Assembly (NCBI GenBank): GCA_022709905.1
Contig: JAKLHY010000018.1
Location: 45,515 to 109,514 of the forward strand
Origin: Verrucomicrobiota bacterium
GTDB lineage: Bacteria > Verrucomicrobiota > Verrucomicrobiia > Limisphaerales > UBA1319
Length of the DNA: 64,000 nucleotides
Direction of reading: 5' to 3'
The notes under the pieces were generated by a model that made no database searches, was not told where the DNA came from, and saw only the letters and a list, made by a program, of their open reading frames with translations. A program made the translations under genes and the position numbers. Of the stretch, positions 27,234 to 35,429 are shown piece after piece (the stretch's first letter is position 1; each line of letters starts with the position of its first letter).

Positions 27234-28952
27234 CTATCGGGGCTCGGTGATGATGGTGAGGCGGTCGATGGCCGGCTGGATTTTCTGTCGGGCGCCGCTG
27301 GGCCATTCGATTTCGACACTATCGACCCGGGGGGCGTCTCCGAGGCCGATCGTCACAGGAAGTTCCGATTGGGACAGGTAACTGCGCGTGGGCATGACTT
27401 GGCGTGAGAGGGTATGATCTCCGACGCGGGCTTGGATCCAGGCGCCGATGGCGTCGCGATTGCTTCGAGTGCCGACCAGCTTAAGGCGGATCCAATGATG
27501 GCCGAGGGTTTGATCGTTGCGGAGCAGCAGGGGGGGGCCGGCAATCTGGCAGAGGACAACGTCCAGGTCCCCATCGCTGTCGATATCCGCGAAAGCGGAG
27601 CCGCGTCCGACGATCGGCTGGAACAAGTCCTGGCCGCATTTTTCCGGCGGCACGGGCACAAACCCGAGGCCTTTCTTGTCGCCGCGGTTCCAGAACAGCT
27701 GGGCGGGTTGGCGGTAGTGTTGGTCCGGGTCCATCCGATCGATTTCAGGTTCGAGATGGCCGTTGGCGGTCAAGACATCGAGGCGTCCGTCAAGATCATA
27801 ATCGAAGAAGAAGAGGCCGAACTTGAGCAGTTTCTGGCTGGCGGGGCCGACACCTTCCTTGATGGCTTCGTCGGCAAAAAGGAGGGAATCTCGCTGAGCG
27901 ACGTATAGGGCGTTCATCTCATTGGCAAAATTGCCGATGGCGATCCCGAGGGCGTCGTCGTTTCGAAACCGGGCGGAGTCGATTCCCATGGCGCCGCGGA
28001 CCAAGCCATAGGCATCATAAGCGACTCCGGAGAAGGCGCCGATTTCTTTAAAGGTCCCGTCGTGTTGGTTGTGAAAGAGAAAGTTGGGGACCGTGTCGTT
28101 GGCAACCACGATGTCGATCCAGCCGTCGTTGTCGACGTCCACCGCCGCGATAGCCAGGGATTTGGCCATGGGAAATCCGGTGGCCGGATCTTTAATCTGA
28201 ATGCCTGCTGAGGCGGATACATCCCGGAAACGGCCATTGCCTTCGTTATGATACAGGTAAGGGAAGGTGCCGTGAAAATTCCGGGGCGGACCGTAAGCGC
28301 GTCCAATTTTCGGGAGTTCGTAACTGGCGGCCCGATCGCTATCGGCAGACCAATTGACGTAATTGCTGACGAAGAGATCGAGCAAACCATCGTTGTCGTA
28401 ATCGATCCAGGCGGCACCCGTGCTCCAGCCCACAGGCGATCCGGCCACTCCCGCCGGATGGGCGACTTCACGGAATTTGCCCTGGTCCTCGTTGTGGAAG
28501 AGGCGATTGTGCCCGACGGCCGTGATGAAGACATCGGGAAGTCCGTCATTGTCGTAATCGCCAATGGCAACTCCCATTCCGTAAAAGGGGATATCCAAGC
28601 CTGATCCTGCGGTGACCTCCGTGAAACGGCCATGTCCATCATTGCGATAGAGGGCCAAGGTCGGGGCGGGTGCGTCGGGCGGGGGATGGTCTGGCCAATA
28701 GGATGAATTGACGAACAGCAAGTCCTGGTGGCCGTCGCGGTCGTAATCGAGAAAGGCAACCCCCCCGCCCATGGTTTCGGGCAGGAGCTTGTCTCCGAAG
28801 GCGCCGTTGACATGGACAAATTGGATCCCGGCCGATGCGGTGATGTCGGTGAATGGCGCAACGGGAATTTCATTTGCGGGATTCGGGATTTTGGGCCCCG
28901 GCTCGCAAGCGGTCAGCAGCAGCAAGGCTGCGATGGGAAATTTGTTTGGCAT
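27234..28952 (-). CDS. FG-GAP/ASPIC-UnbV (CRTAC1-like) lipoprotein
   Basis: A 572-aa lipoprotein. I start it at ATG 28952 because this gives MPNKFPIAALLLLTACEPGP, a textbook lipoprotein signal with lipobox LTAC; the open frame extends to 28994. One propeller's worth of FG-GAP repeats (DYDRDGHQD, DYDNDGLPD, DVDNDGWID) is followed by a C-terminal ASPIC/UnbV domain (about 480-560, with SRSNRDAIGAWIQ, cited from the close pattern TRSNRDAIGAW in the protein). It is divergent from the LytS-type kinase, with only 43 bases between the start codons, so the two units probably share regulatory DNA. Its role could be linked to that signalling pair, but this rests on position only. Confidence 0.78.
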   Translation of the reverse strand: MPNKFPIAALLLLTACEPGPKIPNPANEIPVAPFTDITASAGIQFVHVNGAFGDKLLPETMGGGVAFLDYDRDGHQDLLFVNSSYWPDHPPPDAPAPTLALYRNDGHGRFTEVTAGSGLDIPFYGMGVAIGDYDNDGLPDVFITAVGHNRLFHNEDQGKFREVAHPAGVAGSPVGWSTGAAWIDYDNDGLLDLFVSNYVNWSADSDRAASYELPKIGRAYGPPRNFHGTFPYLYHNEGNGRFRDVSASAGIQIKDPATGFPMAKSLAIAAVDVDNDGWIDIVVANDTVPNFLFHNQHDGTFKEIGAFSGVAYDAYGLVRGAMGIDSARFRNDDALGIAIGNFANEMNALYVAQRDSLLFADEAIKEGVGPASQKLLKFGLFFFDYDLDGRLDVLTANGHLEPEIDRMDPDQHYRQPAQLFWNRGDKKGLGFVPVPPEKCGQDLFQPIVGRGSAFADIDSDGDLDVVLCQIAGPPLLLRNDQTLGHHWIRLKLVGTRSNRDAIGAWIQARVGDHTLSRQVMPTRSYLSQSELPVTIGLGDAPRVDSVEIEWPSGARQKIQPAIDRLTIITEPR

Positions 28953-28995
28953 TAAAACCGGTCCAAAGCTATCCATTATCGGAGTGCGCGACAAG

Positions 28996-30108
28996 ATGAC
29001 AATCGGAGCTGTCGCAAGAAGCCGTTGGGGACGGTGGTTGTGCGGTTTCGGCTTATGGACCCTTCTGGGGCTTTCTTTTGCGAGCCAGTTCTACATTTCC
29101 AGCGCGAAAGCCGGACTGCCCATTAGCTGGCGCCAGGCGGTGAGTTATGCCTTGGGTGATTGGTATGTGTTCGCGGCCCTCTCAGTCCCGGTGATTCACA
29201 TGGCGAAAAGGTTTCGGTTCGAGTCGGGAGGCCGAGGGGGGAGTCTGGCGGCGCATGCGATCGGGAGCGTGTTGTTCTCGCTGGCGTACATGGTTGTGCG
29301 CGCCTGGGTGGGGCAATGGCAAAGCGCCGCGACCTTTGCCGAAGCCTTCAAACCGCTCCTTGTGAAAACCTGGCACTTCAATCTGCTGATCTATTGGGTG
29401 ATTGTCGCCGTCAGCCAAGCCTTCGATTATTATCAGAGATATCGCGAGCGCGAGCTGCGCGCGGCGGAATTGGAAAAGGGCCTGGTCCAGGCCAGATTGC
29501 AGGCCCTCCAGATGCAGTTGAATCCGCATTTTCTGTTCAACACCCTGCACTCGATCTCGACGCTGATGCACAAGGACGTCGAGGCAGCGGATCGGATGCT
29601 TACGCGGTTGGGGGATTTGTTGCGGGCGGCTTTGGACAGCTCGGATACGCAGGAGGTGACTTTGCGTCAGGAACTCGAATTTCTGGAACGTTATTTGGAC
29701 ATTGAACATACTCGTTTCGGGGATCGTTTGACCGTGAAGTTGCAGATTGCGCCGGAGGTCTGGGATGCCCGGGTGCCCAATCTTATTTTGCAGCCCCTGG
29801 TGGAGAACGCCATCCGGCACGGCATCGAGCCCTGTTCCAGGCCCGGCCGGATCGAATTGCATGCGCGTCTCGAGGAAGGAAGGCTCACGTTAGAGGTGGG
29901 AGACAACGGTGCCGGATTGCAGAACCTCGAGATGACGGAAGAGGGCGTCGGGCTGTCCAACACCAGGGCCCGGTTGCGTCACCTGTATGGCGATGATCAC
30001 CGTTTTGAGTTGCACCAAGGTCCCAACGGGGGATTGATCGCCCGATTGACCATCCCGCTTCAGATTGGAATTCAACCGCATGAAGACTCGAACCTTGATC
30101 GTGGATGA
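28996..30108 (+). CDS. LytS-type sensor histidine kinase
   Basis: A 370-aa membrane kinase; ATG 28996 is chosen because the frame upstream lies inside the divergent gene. Four hydrophobic segments in residues 1-140 form the membrane part, with no recognised extracellular sensor. A His_kinase domain of the LytS/YehU type follows (QLNPHFLFNTLHSIS, phospho-acceptor His near residue 176), then an HATPase domain with N-box LQPLVENAIRHGI and G-box VGDNGAG and GVGLSNTRARL. It should phosphorylate the LytTR regulator encoded next, with which it overlaps by 29 bases. The signal is unknown. Confidence 0.9.
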   Translation: MTIGAVARSRWGRWLCGFGLWTLLGLSFASQFYISSAKAGLPISWRQAVSYALGDWYVFAALSVPVIHMAKRFRFESGGRGGSLAAHAIGSVLFSLAYMVVRAWVGQWQSAATFAEAFKPLLVKTWHFNLLIYWVIVAVSQAFDYYQRYRERELRAAELEKGLVQARLQALQMQLNPHFLFNTLHSISTLMHKDVEAADRMLTRLGDLLRAALDSSDTQEVTLRQELEFLERYLDIEHTRFGDRLTVKLQIAPEVWDARVPNLILQPLVENAIRHGIEPCSRPGRIELHARLEEGRLTLEVGDNGAGLQNLEMTEEGVGLSNTRARLRHLYGDDHRFELHQGPNGGLIARLTIPLQIGIQPHEDSNLDRG

Positions 30109-30841
30109 CGAACTGCTGGCGCGGGAGAGATTGCGCCAGTTGTTGCAGTCCGAGCCTGACATCGAAATCGTCGGCGAATGCGCCGACGGACGCGAAGCTG
30201 TCGATGCCATCCGTCGGGAGTCGCCGGATTTGATTTTTCTCGATGTCCAGATGCCCGAATTAGATGGCTTTGGAGTTCTGGCCGCCATCGAATCGGAGCC
30301 GGCGCCGGTGATAGTCTTTGTGACGGCGCATGACCGATTTGCCTTGCGCGCGTTCGAGGTGCATGCGGTGGATTACTTGTTAAAACCCTTTGATCGCGAA
30401 CGGTTTCAGATGGCATTAATTCGTGCGCTAGAACAGGTGAGAAACCGGGAAGGCAATGCGTTGGCGCGGAAGTTGTCCGATTTGCTGGCCGACCTGAAGG
30501 GAGGATCTAAAACGCCGGAGCGCCTGGCGGTTAAGTCCGGGGGACGAGTTTTGTTTGTCAATCAGAGCGACATCGACTGGTTGGAATCCGCCCACAACTA
30601 CGTCGAGATCCACGTGGGCAAACAATCTCACTTGTTGCGGCAGACGCTCGAGGCGGTTGAGGCGCGGCTCGCCCCGGGAAGATTTGTGCGGATCAGCCGT
30701 TCAGTGATCGTCAACACGGATCGCATCAAGGAACTTCAGCCGCTTTTCTACGGTGAATACGCCGTGATTCTCCAGAGTGGGGTTCGACTGACCCTGAGCC
30801 GGCGGTACCGGGACAAGCTCGAGCAACTGGGGCTGGATTGA
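30080..30841 (+). CDS. LytTR-family response regulator
   Basis: A 253-aa cytoplasmic transcription factor. ATG 30080 is chosen because the receiver domain begins at once (KTRTLIVDDELLAR). Receiver residues: acidic pair DDE, phospho-acceptor Asp in LIFLDVQMP (about residue 54), Thr in FVTAHD and Lys in LLKPFD. The C-terminal LytTR DNA-binding domain runs from about 150 to 250 (DIDWLESAHNYVEIH, RISRSVIVNTDRIKE). It overlaps its kinase gene by 29 bases, which suggests translational coupling. LytTR proteins bind direct repeats upstream of exported or membrane protein genes; the divergent ASPIC lipoprotein gene and the 31-45 kb run are natural candidates but no binding site was identified. Confidence 0.92.
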   Translation: MKTRTLIVDDELLARERLRQLLQSEPDIEIVGECADGREAVDAIRRESPDLIFLDVQMPELDGFGVLAAIESEPAPVIVFVTAHDRFALRAFEVHAVDYLLKPFDRERFQMALIRALEQVRNREGNALARKLSDLLADLKGGSKTPERLAVKSGGRVLFVNQSDIDWLESAHNYVEIHVGKQSHLLRQTLEAVEARLAPGRFVRISRSVIVNTDRIKELQPLFYGEYAVILQSGVRLTLSRRYRDKLEQLGLD

Positions 30842-31072
30842 ACAACCCCGTTCTTGAGCCTTTGGTACCTCAAATCGCGCCGCCCGTCCCTTTTGGCTGG
30901 TTATTCAAGGGGCATCCGGCATCCTCTCGATCCATAATTCCCGAATTGGATTGTCCCCTGTGCGCAGGAAACCTGTGTGCGGACGAAAAAATTCGCTTTG
31001 CCAACCGCTTGCGGTCAGGCAAAATCCTTGTAAATCAGAGAGAAGCATTAAGGAATCAGAAAGCCAAGACGC

Positions 31073-31666
31073 ATGAATCCGATTTCTGTCCATCTGGATC
31101 GGGATGCCCAGCGCAGCATCCACTACTCCGAAGCCGAGAAAATTGAACGCCACCACCTGGGCCTCCCCGCCTGCGAACCTTCACCCGCCGGATTGATCGC
31201 CAAGACGCCTAAACGTCGCAGTCCTATCCGCAAGAAGGCCATTAGCGCGCCCCACGTGCTGAATGAAGCGGGCGAATACGGCAGCGCGTTCACGCGGGGA
31301 TTGCGGGTGGACCTGCCGGGGGGAATCACTCAGCTGCTGATCAGCGGCACGGCCAGCGTTGGCGAAAACGGGGAGACGCTGTATCCCGGCGATTTCCGGG
31401 CTCAGCTCTGGCGCACTTACCGGAATATTACCGAGCTGCTCAAAAGCGAAGGCGCCACCTGGCATGATGTAGTCCGCACCACTTGTTATATTCGCGATAT
31501 CGAGCGCGATTACGCCGAGTTCAACCGTGTGCGCAACGAGTTCTTTTCCGCCCTGGGCCTGGATCCGTTCCCTGCCAGCACCGGCATTCAAGCCCGCATC
31601 TGCCGCAGCGATCTGCTGGTGGAAATCGAGGCCATGGCGATCCTCTACCGCGGAGAAGGCGAATGA
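31073..31666 (+). CDS. Rid family (YjgF/YER057c/UK114) protein lacking the RidA arginine
   Basis: A 197-aa protein; the C-terminal 130 residues are a Rid domain (LLISGTASVGENGE, GATWHDVVRTTCYIRD, LLVEIEAMAIL). The 60-residue N-terminal part is extra compared with the usual 125-150 aa. RidA enzymes hydrolyse reactive enamine/imine intermediates using an Arg in the sequence FPARS; here the matching stretch is FPASTGIQAR, with Ser at that place, so canonical imine deaminase activity is doubtful. No signal peptide. Its stop overlaps the start of the next gene (ATGA at 31663-31666), so it is translationally coupled to the HzsA-like cytochrome gene, an unusual partner. Confidence 0.85.
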   Translation: MNPISVHLDRDAQRSIHYSEAEKIERHHLGLPACEPSPAGLIAKTPKRRSPIRKKAISAPHVLNEAGEYGSAFTRGLRVDLPGGITQLLISGTASVGENGETLYPGDFRAQLWRTYRNITELLKSEGATWHDVVRTTCYIRDIERDYAEFNRVRNEFFSALGLDPFPASTGIQARICRSDLLVEIEAMAILYRGEGE

Positions 31667-33636
31667 CAGACCATGGGATCGTCGCCGGCCTTGGGGATCG
31701 TCGATGGATCGGTTTGCTGCTCGGAATCCTGGTTGTTTTCGGCGGATACAGACCGGTTGTGGCTCGGAGTGAGAGCGGATGGGATGTCCCCATTATCCTG
31801 ACCCAGGTGCCGCGCCAAACGGCGATCTCGCCGGAAAGGCAGGATCCCTCAGGCCTTCTTCGAAATGATTGGTTTGATGGCGCGCGATTGGTGGCGATCT
31901 CACCCGACGGCGAGCTGCGGGTATTATCCCAGGGATTTCATTCGGCCTGCGATCCCAATCTGTCCTTTGACGGCACCAAGATCCTGTTTGCCGGCAAGAA
32001 AGAGTCTCGCGCTCCTTGGCGGATCTACGAGATGGGATTGGAGGATCGGAATGTCCGCCAGGTTTCGCCGGATCACCTGGACGCTCGCAACCCGATTCAT
32101 GTCTCGACCCTCTTCACTCTGGATTCACCGGAGCCGTGGTTCACCCTGGTTTATTGCGGCAGGGAATTGTCAGGCCAGGGAATGCCGAAAGGCTATCCGA
32201 GCCTATACAACATCAAGCTCGATGGCACTGAACTGCGGAAGTTAACTCACAATCTCGGACCCAGCCTGGATCCTTTTCAGATGTGGGACGGCCGGGTGAT
32301 CTATTCCGCATCCCGAAAATCTTTCGAGCCCGGCGCACCCCCCGCGCGGCTGAGTCTGTTTGGCATTCATATCGAGGGGGCCGACATGGAGTTTTACGGG
32401 GGAGGCCAAGGACAGCGCATCCAGCATATGACTTGCGCCACCGAGCGGGGGCTGGTGGTTTTTGTGGAAGCCGATCGGGCAACGGAGGATGGAAGCGGCC
32501 AACTGGCCTGCGTTCAGGAGAGCCGTCCTCATGTGACCTATCGGCGGCTCACTGATGATCCGGGATTTCGTTATCTTCACCCCTCGCCCTGGCAAGGCAA
32601 TCGGCTCTTGGTCTCGCGCAGATCAGCCGATGGCAAGGATACCTGCGGCGTATTCCTGTTTGATGCCGACCAAGGCAAGTGTGATTCGGTTCTGGATCAG
32701 CCGGAGTATCATGAAGTCCAGGCGATCGTCCTGCGTCCGCGCAACCGCCCCGATGGTCATTCCACGGTGGTAAACACCAAGGCGACTAATGGAGTTTTTT
32801 ACTGTTTGAACGCCTACGATGCGGACGAACGCATCCGGCCTCATCTCCGATCGGGAACGATCCGACGGGTTCGCGTGATGGAAGGAATGGCGGGAGGAGA
32901 GGAGGCCGGCCACTCGAGAACAAATCCGGATAAGCCGGCCGCCCACCGTCTGATTGGCGAGGCCCCGGTTGAATCAGACGGTTCATTCAACGTCGAAGTG
33001 CCGGCGAGTACGCCGCTGGCGTTTCAGGCCCTCGATGAACGCGGGCTGGCTTTGGCCACCTGCGGCTGGGTCTGGGTGCAGCCCAAAGAAACTCGAGGTT
33101 GCATCGGCTGTCACGAGGATCCCGAACTCACCCCCGAAAACAATTATGTCCAGGCGTTGCGACGGCCGTCGAACCAGTTGACCCTGGCTCCCGAACAGCG
33201 ACGATGGGTGACGTTCCGTCAAGATATCGTCCCCATCCTGCGCCGAAGCTGCGCCACCGCAGAGTGTCACGGGGGACAGGGAACCTCGCTCAACCTTCCC
33301 TTACACACAGAAAATCCCACCTCGACCGATATCGAGAAGGCTTACGCGGTCCTCAGAATGCCCGAAGGCGGTGCCGCTGAAAAAACCGCTGCCGGATCTG
33401 GAATCGGCCGCTATGTGGACGCCGGGCGGGCCCGGACCAGTTGGCTGGTCTGGCAGTTGTTTGGAACCAATACAGCCCGGCCTTGGGATCCGGTTGGAGG
33501 CGGACCTTCTCGGGAGATCAAGCTCATGCCGCCGTCCAGTCATGGAAAGAGTCTGAAACCCGAGGAAATTCATAGTCTGGTGCAATGGATCGATTCGGGT
33601 GCGCTTCTCGATCCGCCAACGACAGCGTCCAAATGA
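31663..33636 (+). CDS. Exported HzsA-like beta-propeller/cytochrome c protein
   Basis: A 657-aa protein starting at ATG 31663 within the ATGA overlap, with an N-terminal hydrophobic leader (WIGLLLGILVVFGG). The first 300 residues form a TolB/WD-like propeller (SFDGTKILFAGKKESRAPWR, typical of the family named after the hydrazine synthase alpha subunit). A middle domain (RRVRVMEG..., IGEAPVESDGSFNVEVPA) leads to CIGCH (about residue 480), a c-type heme site, and then to CATAECHGG (about 530), a CX4CH site with wider spacing. Related proteins are widespread in PVC bacteria that do no anammox chemistry, so hydrazine synthesis is not implied. It is coupled to genes on both sides. Confidence 0.75.
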   Translation: MTDHGIVAGLGDRRWIGLLLGILVVFGGYRPVVARSESGWDVPIILTQVPRQTAISPERQDPSGLLRNDWFDGARLVAISPDGELRVLSQGFHSACDPNLSFDGTKILFAGKKESRAPWRIYEMGLEDRNVRQVSPDHLDARNPIHVSTLFTLDSPEPWFTLVYCGRELSGQGMPKGYPSLYNIKLDGTELRKLTHNLGPSLDPFQMWDGRVIYSASRKSFEPGAPPARLSLFGIHIEGADMEFYGGGQGQRIQHMTCATERGLVVFVEADRATEDGSGQLACVQESRPHVTYRRLTDDPGFRYLHPSPWQGNRLLVSRRSADGKDTCGVFLFDADQGKCDSVLDQPEYHEVQAIVLRPRNRPDGHSTVVNTKATNGVFYCLNAYDADERIRPHLRSGTIRRVRVMEGMAGGEEAGHSRTNPDKPAAHRLIGEAPVESDGSFNVEVPASTPLAFQALDERGLALATCGWVWVQPKETRGCIGCHEDPELTPENNYVQALRRPSNQLTLAPEQRRWVTFRQDIVPILRRSCATAECHGGQGTSLNLPLHTENPTSTDIEKAYAVLRMPEGGAAEKTAAGSGIGRYVDAGRARTSWLVWQLFGTNTARPWDPVGGGPSREIKLMPPSSHGKSLKPEEIHSLVQWIDSGALLDPPTTASK

Positions 33637-35429
33637 AAACTTTTCTTTGCCGTTCGATTCCGCCCGCAACCCTTGGATCGGTTGCCCGCCGATTCAATCC
33701 GCAATCCGCAATCCCCAATCCGCAATCCGCAATCCGCAATTCCCAATCCCCCCGAGGGTTTGGATCTCTGTGCCGCCTGGCCAACGCTCGGATCGTGGTT
33801 GCGACGTTTTTTTTCGTGATGGGGACTTTTGTGTTTGGGGCTGAAGTCTCGAGCTGGCCGCAGTTCACCGATGTCACCGATTCGGCGGGCATCCAGTTCA
33901 AGCACAGTCTGGGCGACTTCGAGATGAGCAACATTGCCGAGGCCACTGGTCCCGGAGGATGTTTCTTTGATTACGACAACGATGGTTTCCAGGACATTTA
34001 CCTCGTCAATGGGCGCTGGCATCCGGACATCAATGACAACCGGGGCCGATCCTTGAAGGGCAAGCTGAAGAACGCACTCTATCATAACAACGGCGACGGC
34101 ACCTTCACCGATGCAACCGACAAGGCCGGTGTGGCCGGCCCGGAGGATGGGTATGGCATGGCCGCTTCGAGCGCGGACTACGATAACGACGGGGACCTCG
34201 ATCTGTATGTCTGCAATTACGGACAGAGCGTGCTGTATCGCAATAACGGCGATGGCACTTTCACTGACGTCACAGAAAAAGCCCGCTTGGCGAGTCCCGG
34301 TTGGGCATTGGCCGCGCCGTGGTTCGATTATAACGGCGACGGTCTTCTCGACTTGTTCGTTGTGCATTACCTCGAATACGACAAGGGCGAATTCCAACGG
34401 ACCGGCGCTTATTACAAGGCCGATAATTTTCCGGGGCCCCTCAGCTATCCGGGACAGCCGGATCATCTCCATCGCAACAACGGCGACGGCACCTTTACCG
34501 ACGTGACCAAAGAAGTGGGACTCTGGGAACCAACGGGCCGGGGCATGGGTGCGGTTGTTTGTGATCTGGATGGCGATGGAGATATGGATATCTATGTGAC
34601 GAACGACGCCATGCCGAACAACCTCTGGATCAATGATGGCGAAGGCCATTTCAAAGACGTGGCCGCCGATACCAACACCGCTTTTGGCGAGGGCGGACAG
34701 GGAGTCTCGAGCATGGGGCCCTTCGTGGCCGATGTCGATCGCAACGGGCTGTTGGACATCCTGGTGCCCGATATGGGCTACAGCTCCCTGATGCTCCAGG
34801 AAAAGAAAGGTTTCTTCATGGACATCACCGCGCAATCCGGCATCGCGGTGTTGTGCGGCCAATATACCGGGTGGGGAGGGCTGCTGAGTGATTTCGATAA
34901 TGACGGCTGGGTGGATCTATTTATTGCCAACGGCGATCCGCACCATCTGTATGTCGAGGAACCGGTCATGGCCCGCTGGGATGGCAAGGGCAAATTCATC
35001 GACATAGCCCGGCAATCCGGCGAGTTCTTCAACCACAAGCAGGTGGGGCGCGGCGCCGCCTTTGCCGATTTTGACAATGATGGCGACATCGACATTTTGA
35101 TGAACGTCCTGAACGACCGGCCGTGTCTCTTGCGCAATGACGGCGGCAACCGGCAGAACTGGATCAAGGTGGTGCCCGTCCGCTCGGATACCGGCATGGT
35201 CGCCATCGGAGCCACGGTCGTCGTCAAAGCCAACGGCCTGACCATGGTCCAGCCGGTCGTTGCCGTAAACGGTTATTTGACCGCCAGCGATCCGCGGCCG
35301 CACTTCGGCCTGGGCAAGGCCGACAAGGCCGAGACCGTGGAAATCGTATGGCCGGACCGGCGGAAAACGGTGTTGAACCAGGTCACGGCGAATCAGGTTC
35401 TCAAGGTCAAGTCCGGCGAAACCAAATGA
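33633..35429 (+). CDS. Secreted FG-GAP/ASPIC-UnbV (CRTAC1-like) protein
   Basis: A 598-aa protein from the ATG at 33633, which overlaps the previous stop (ATGA). The first 70 codons include a 7-bp tandem repeat (NPQSAIPNPQSAIRNSQSP) and look non-functional; a signal peptide begins only after it (VVATFFFVMGTFVFGAE, from GTG near 33796). Either the repeat region is an untranslated leader or it is an odd N-terminal extension. The mature part has FG-GAP loops (DYDNDGFQD, DYDNDGDLD, DLDGDGDMD) and a C-terminal ASPIC/UnbV domain (about 520-590). Its stop is again overlapped by the next start, tying it to the ten-heme protein. Function unknown. Confidence 0.78.
   Translation: MKTFLCRSIPPATLGSVARRFNPQSAIPNPQSAIRNSQSPRGFGSLCRLANARIVVATFFFVMGTFVFGAEVSSWPQFTDVTDSAGIQFKHSLGDFEMSNIAEATGPGGCFFDYDNDGFQDIYLVNGRWHPDINDNRGRSLKGKLKNALYHNNGDGTFTDATDKAGVAGPEDGYGMAASSADYDNDGDLDLYVCNYGQSVLYRNNGDGTFTDVTEKARLASPGWALAAPWFDYNGDGLLDLFVVHYLEYDKGEFQRTGAYYKADNFPGPLSYPGQPDHLHRNNGDGTFTDVTKEVGLWEPTGRGMGAVVCDLDGDGDMDIYVTNDAMPNNLWINDGEGHFKDVAADTNTAFGEGGQGVSSMGPFVADVDRNGLLDILVPDMGYSSLMLQEKKGFFMDITAQSGIAVLCGQYTGWGGLLSDFDNDGWVDLFIANGDPHHLYVEEPVMARWDGKGKFIDIARQSGEFFNHKQVGRGAAFADFDNDGDIDILMNVLNDRPCLLRNDGGNRQNWIKVVPVRSDTGMVAIGATVVVKANGLTMVQPVVAVNGYLTASDPRPHFGLGKADKAETVEIVWPDRRKTVLNQVTANQVLKVKSGETK
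33695..33750. repeat. 7-bp tandem repeat (CAATCCG, eight units)
   Basis: Eight consecutive units: CAATCCG x2, CAATCCC, CAATCCG x3, CAATTCC, CAATCCC. It lies 62 bases into the ATGA-coupled frame. Seven is not a multiple of three, so gain or loss of one unit shifts the frame between the coupled ATG and the signal peptide. Confidence 0.92.

Noticed and set aside
30838..31146. Plus-strand frame of 102 codons after the LytTR gene
   Set aside because: It overlaps the start of the Rid gene in another frame, has no recognisable domain or leader, and low-quality composition; the 231-base gap is more likely regulatory.
31663..33636. Hydrazine synthase and anammox metabolism
   Set aside because: Only the alpha-subunit-like propeller/cytochrome family is present; no beta/gamma subunits or hydrazine dehydrogenase are seen, and the family is widespread in non-anammox PVC bacteria.
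33695..33750. 7-bp repeat considered as a CRISPR fragment or integron site
   Set aside because: Direct tandem units with no spacers and no nearby cas or integrase gene.
33570..34862. Minus-strand frame of 430 codons
   Set aside because: Antisense to the ASPIC gene; its IADCGLRIG-like stretch is only the translated 7-bp repeat.
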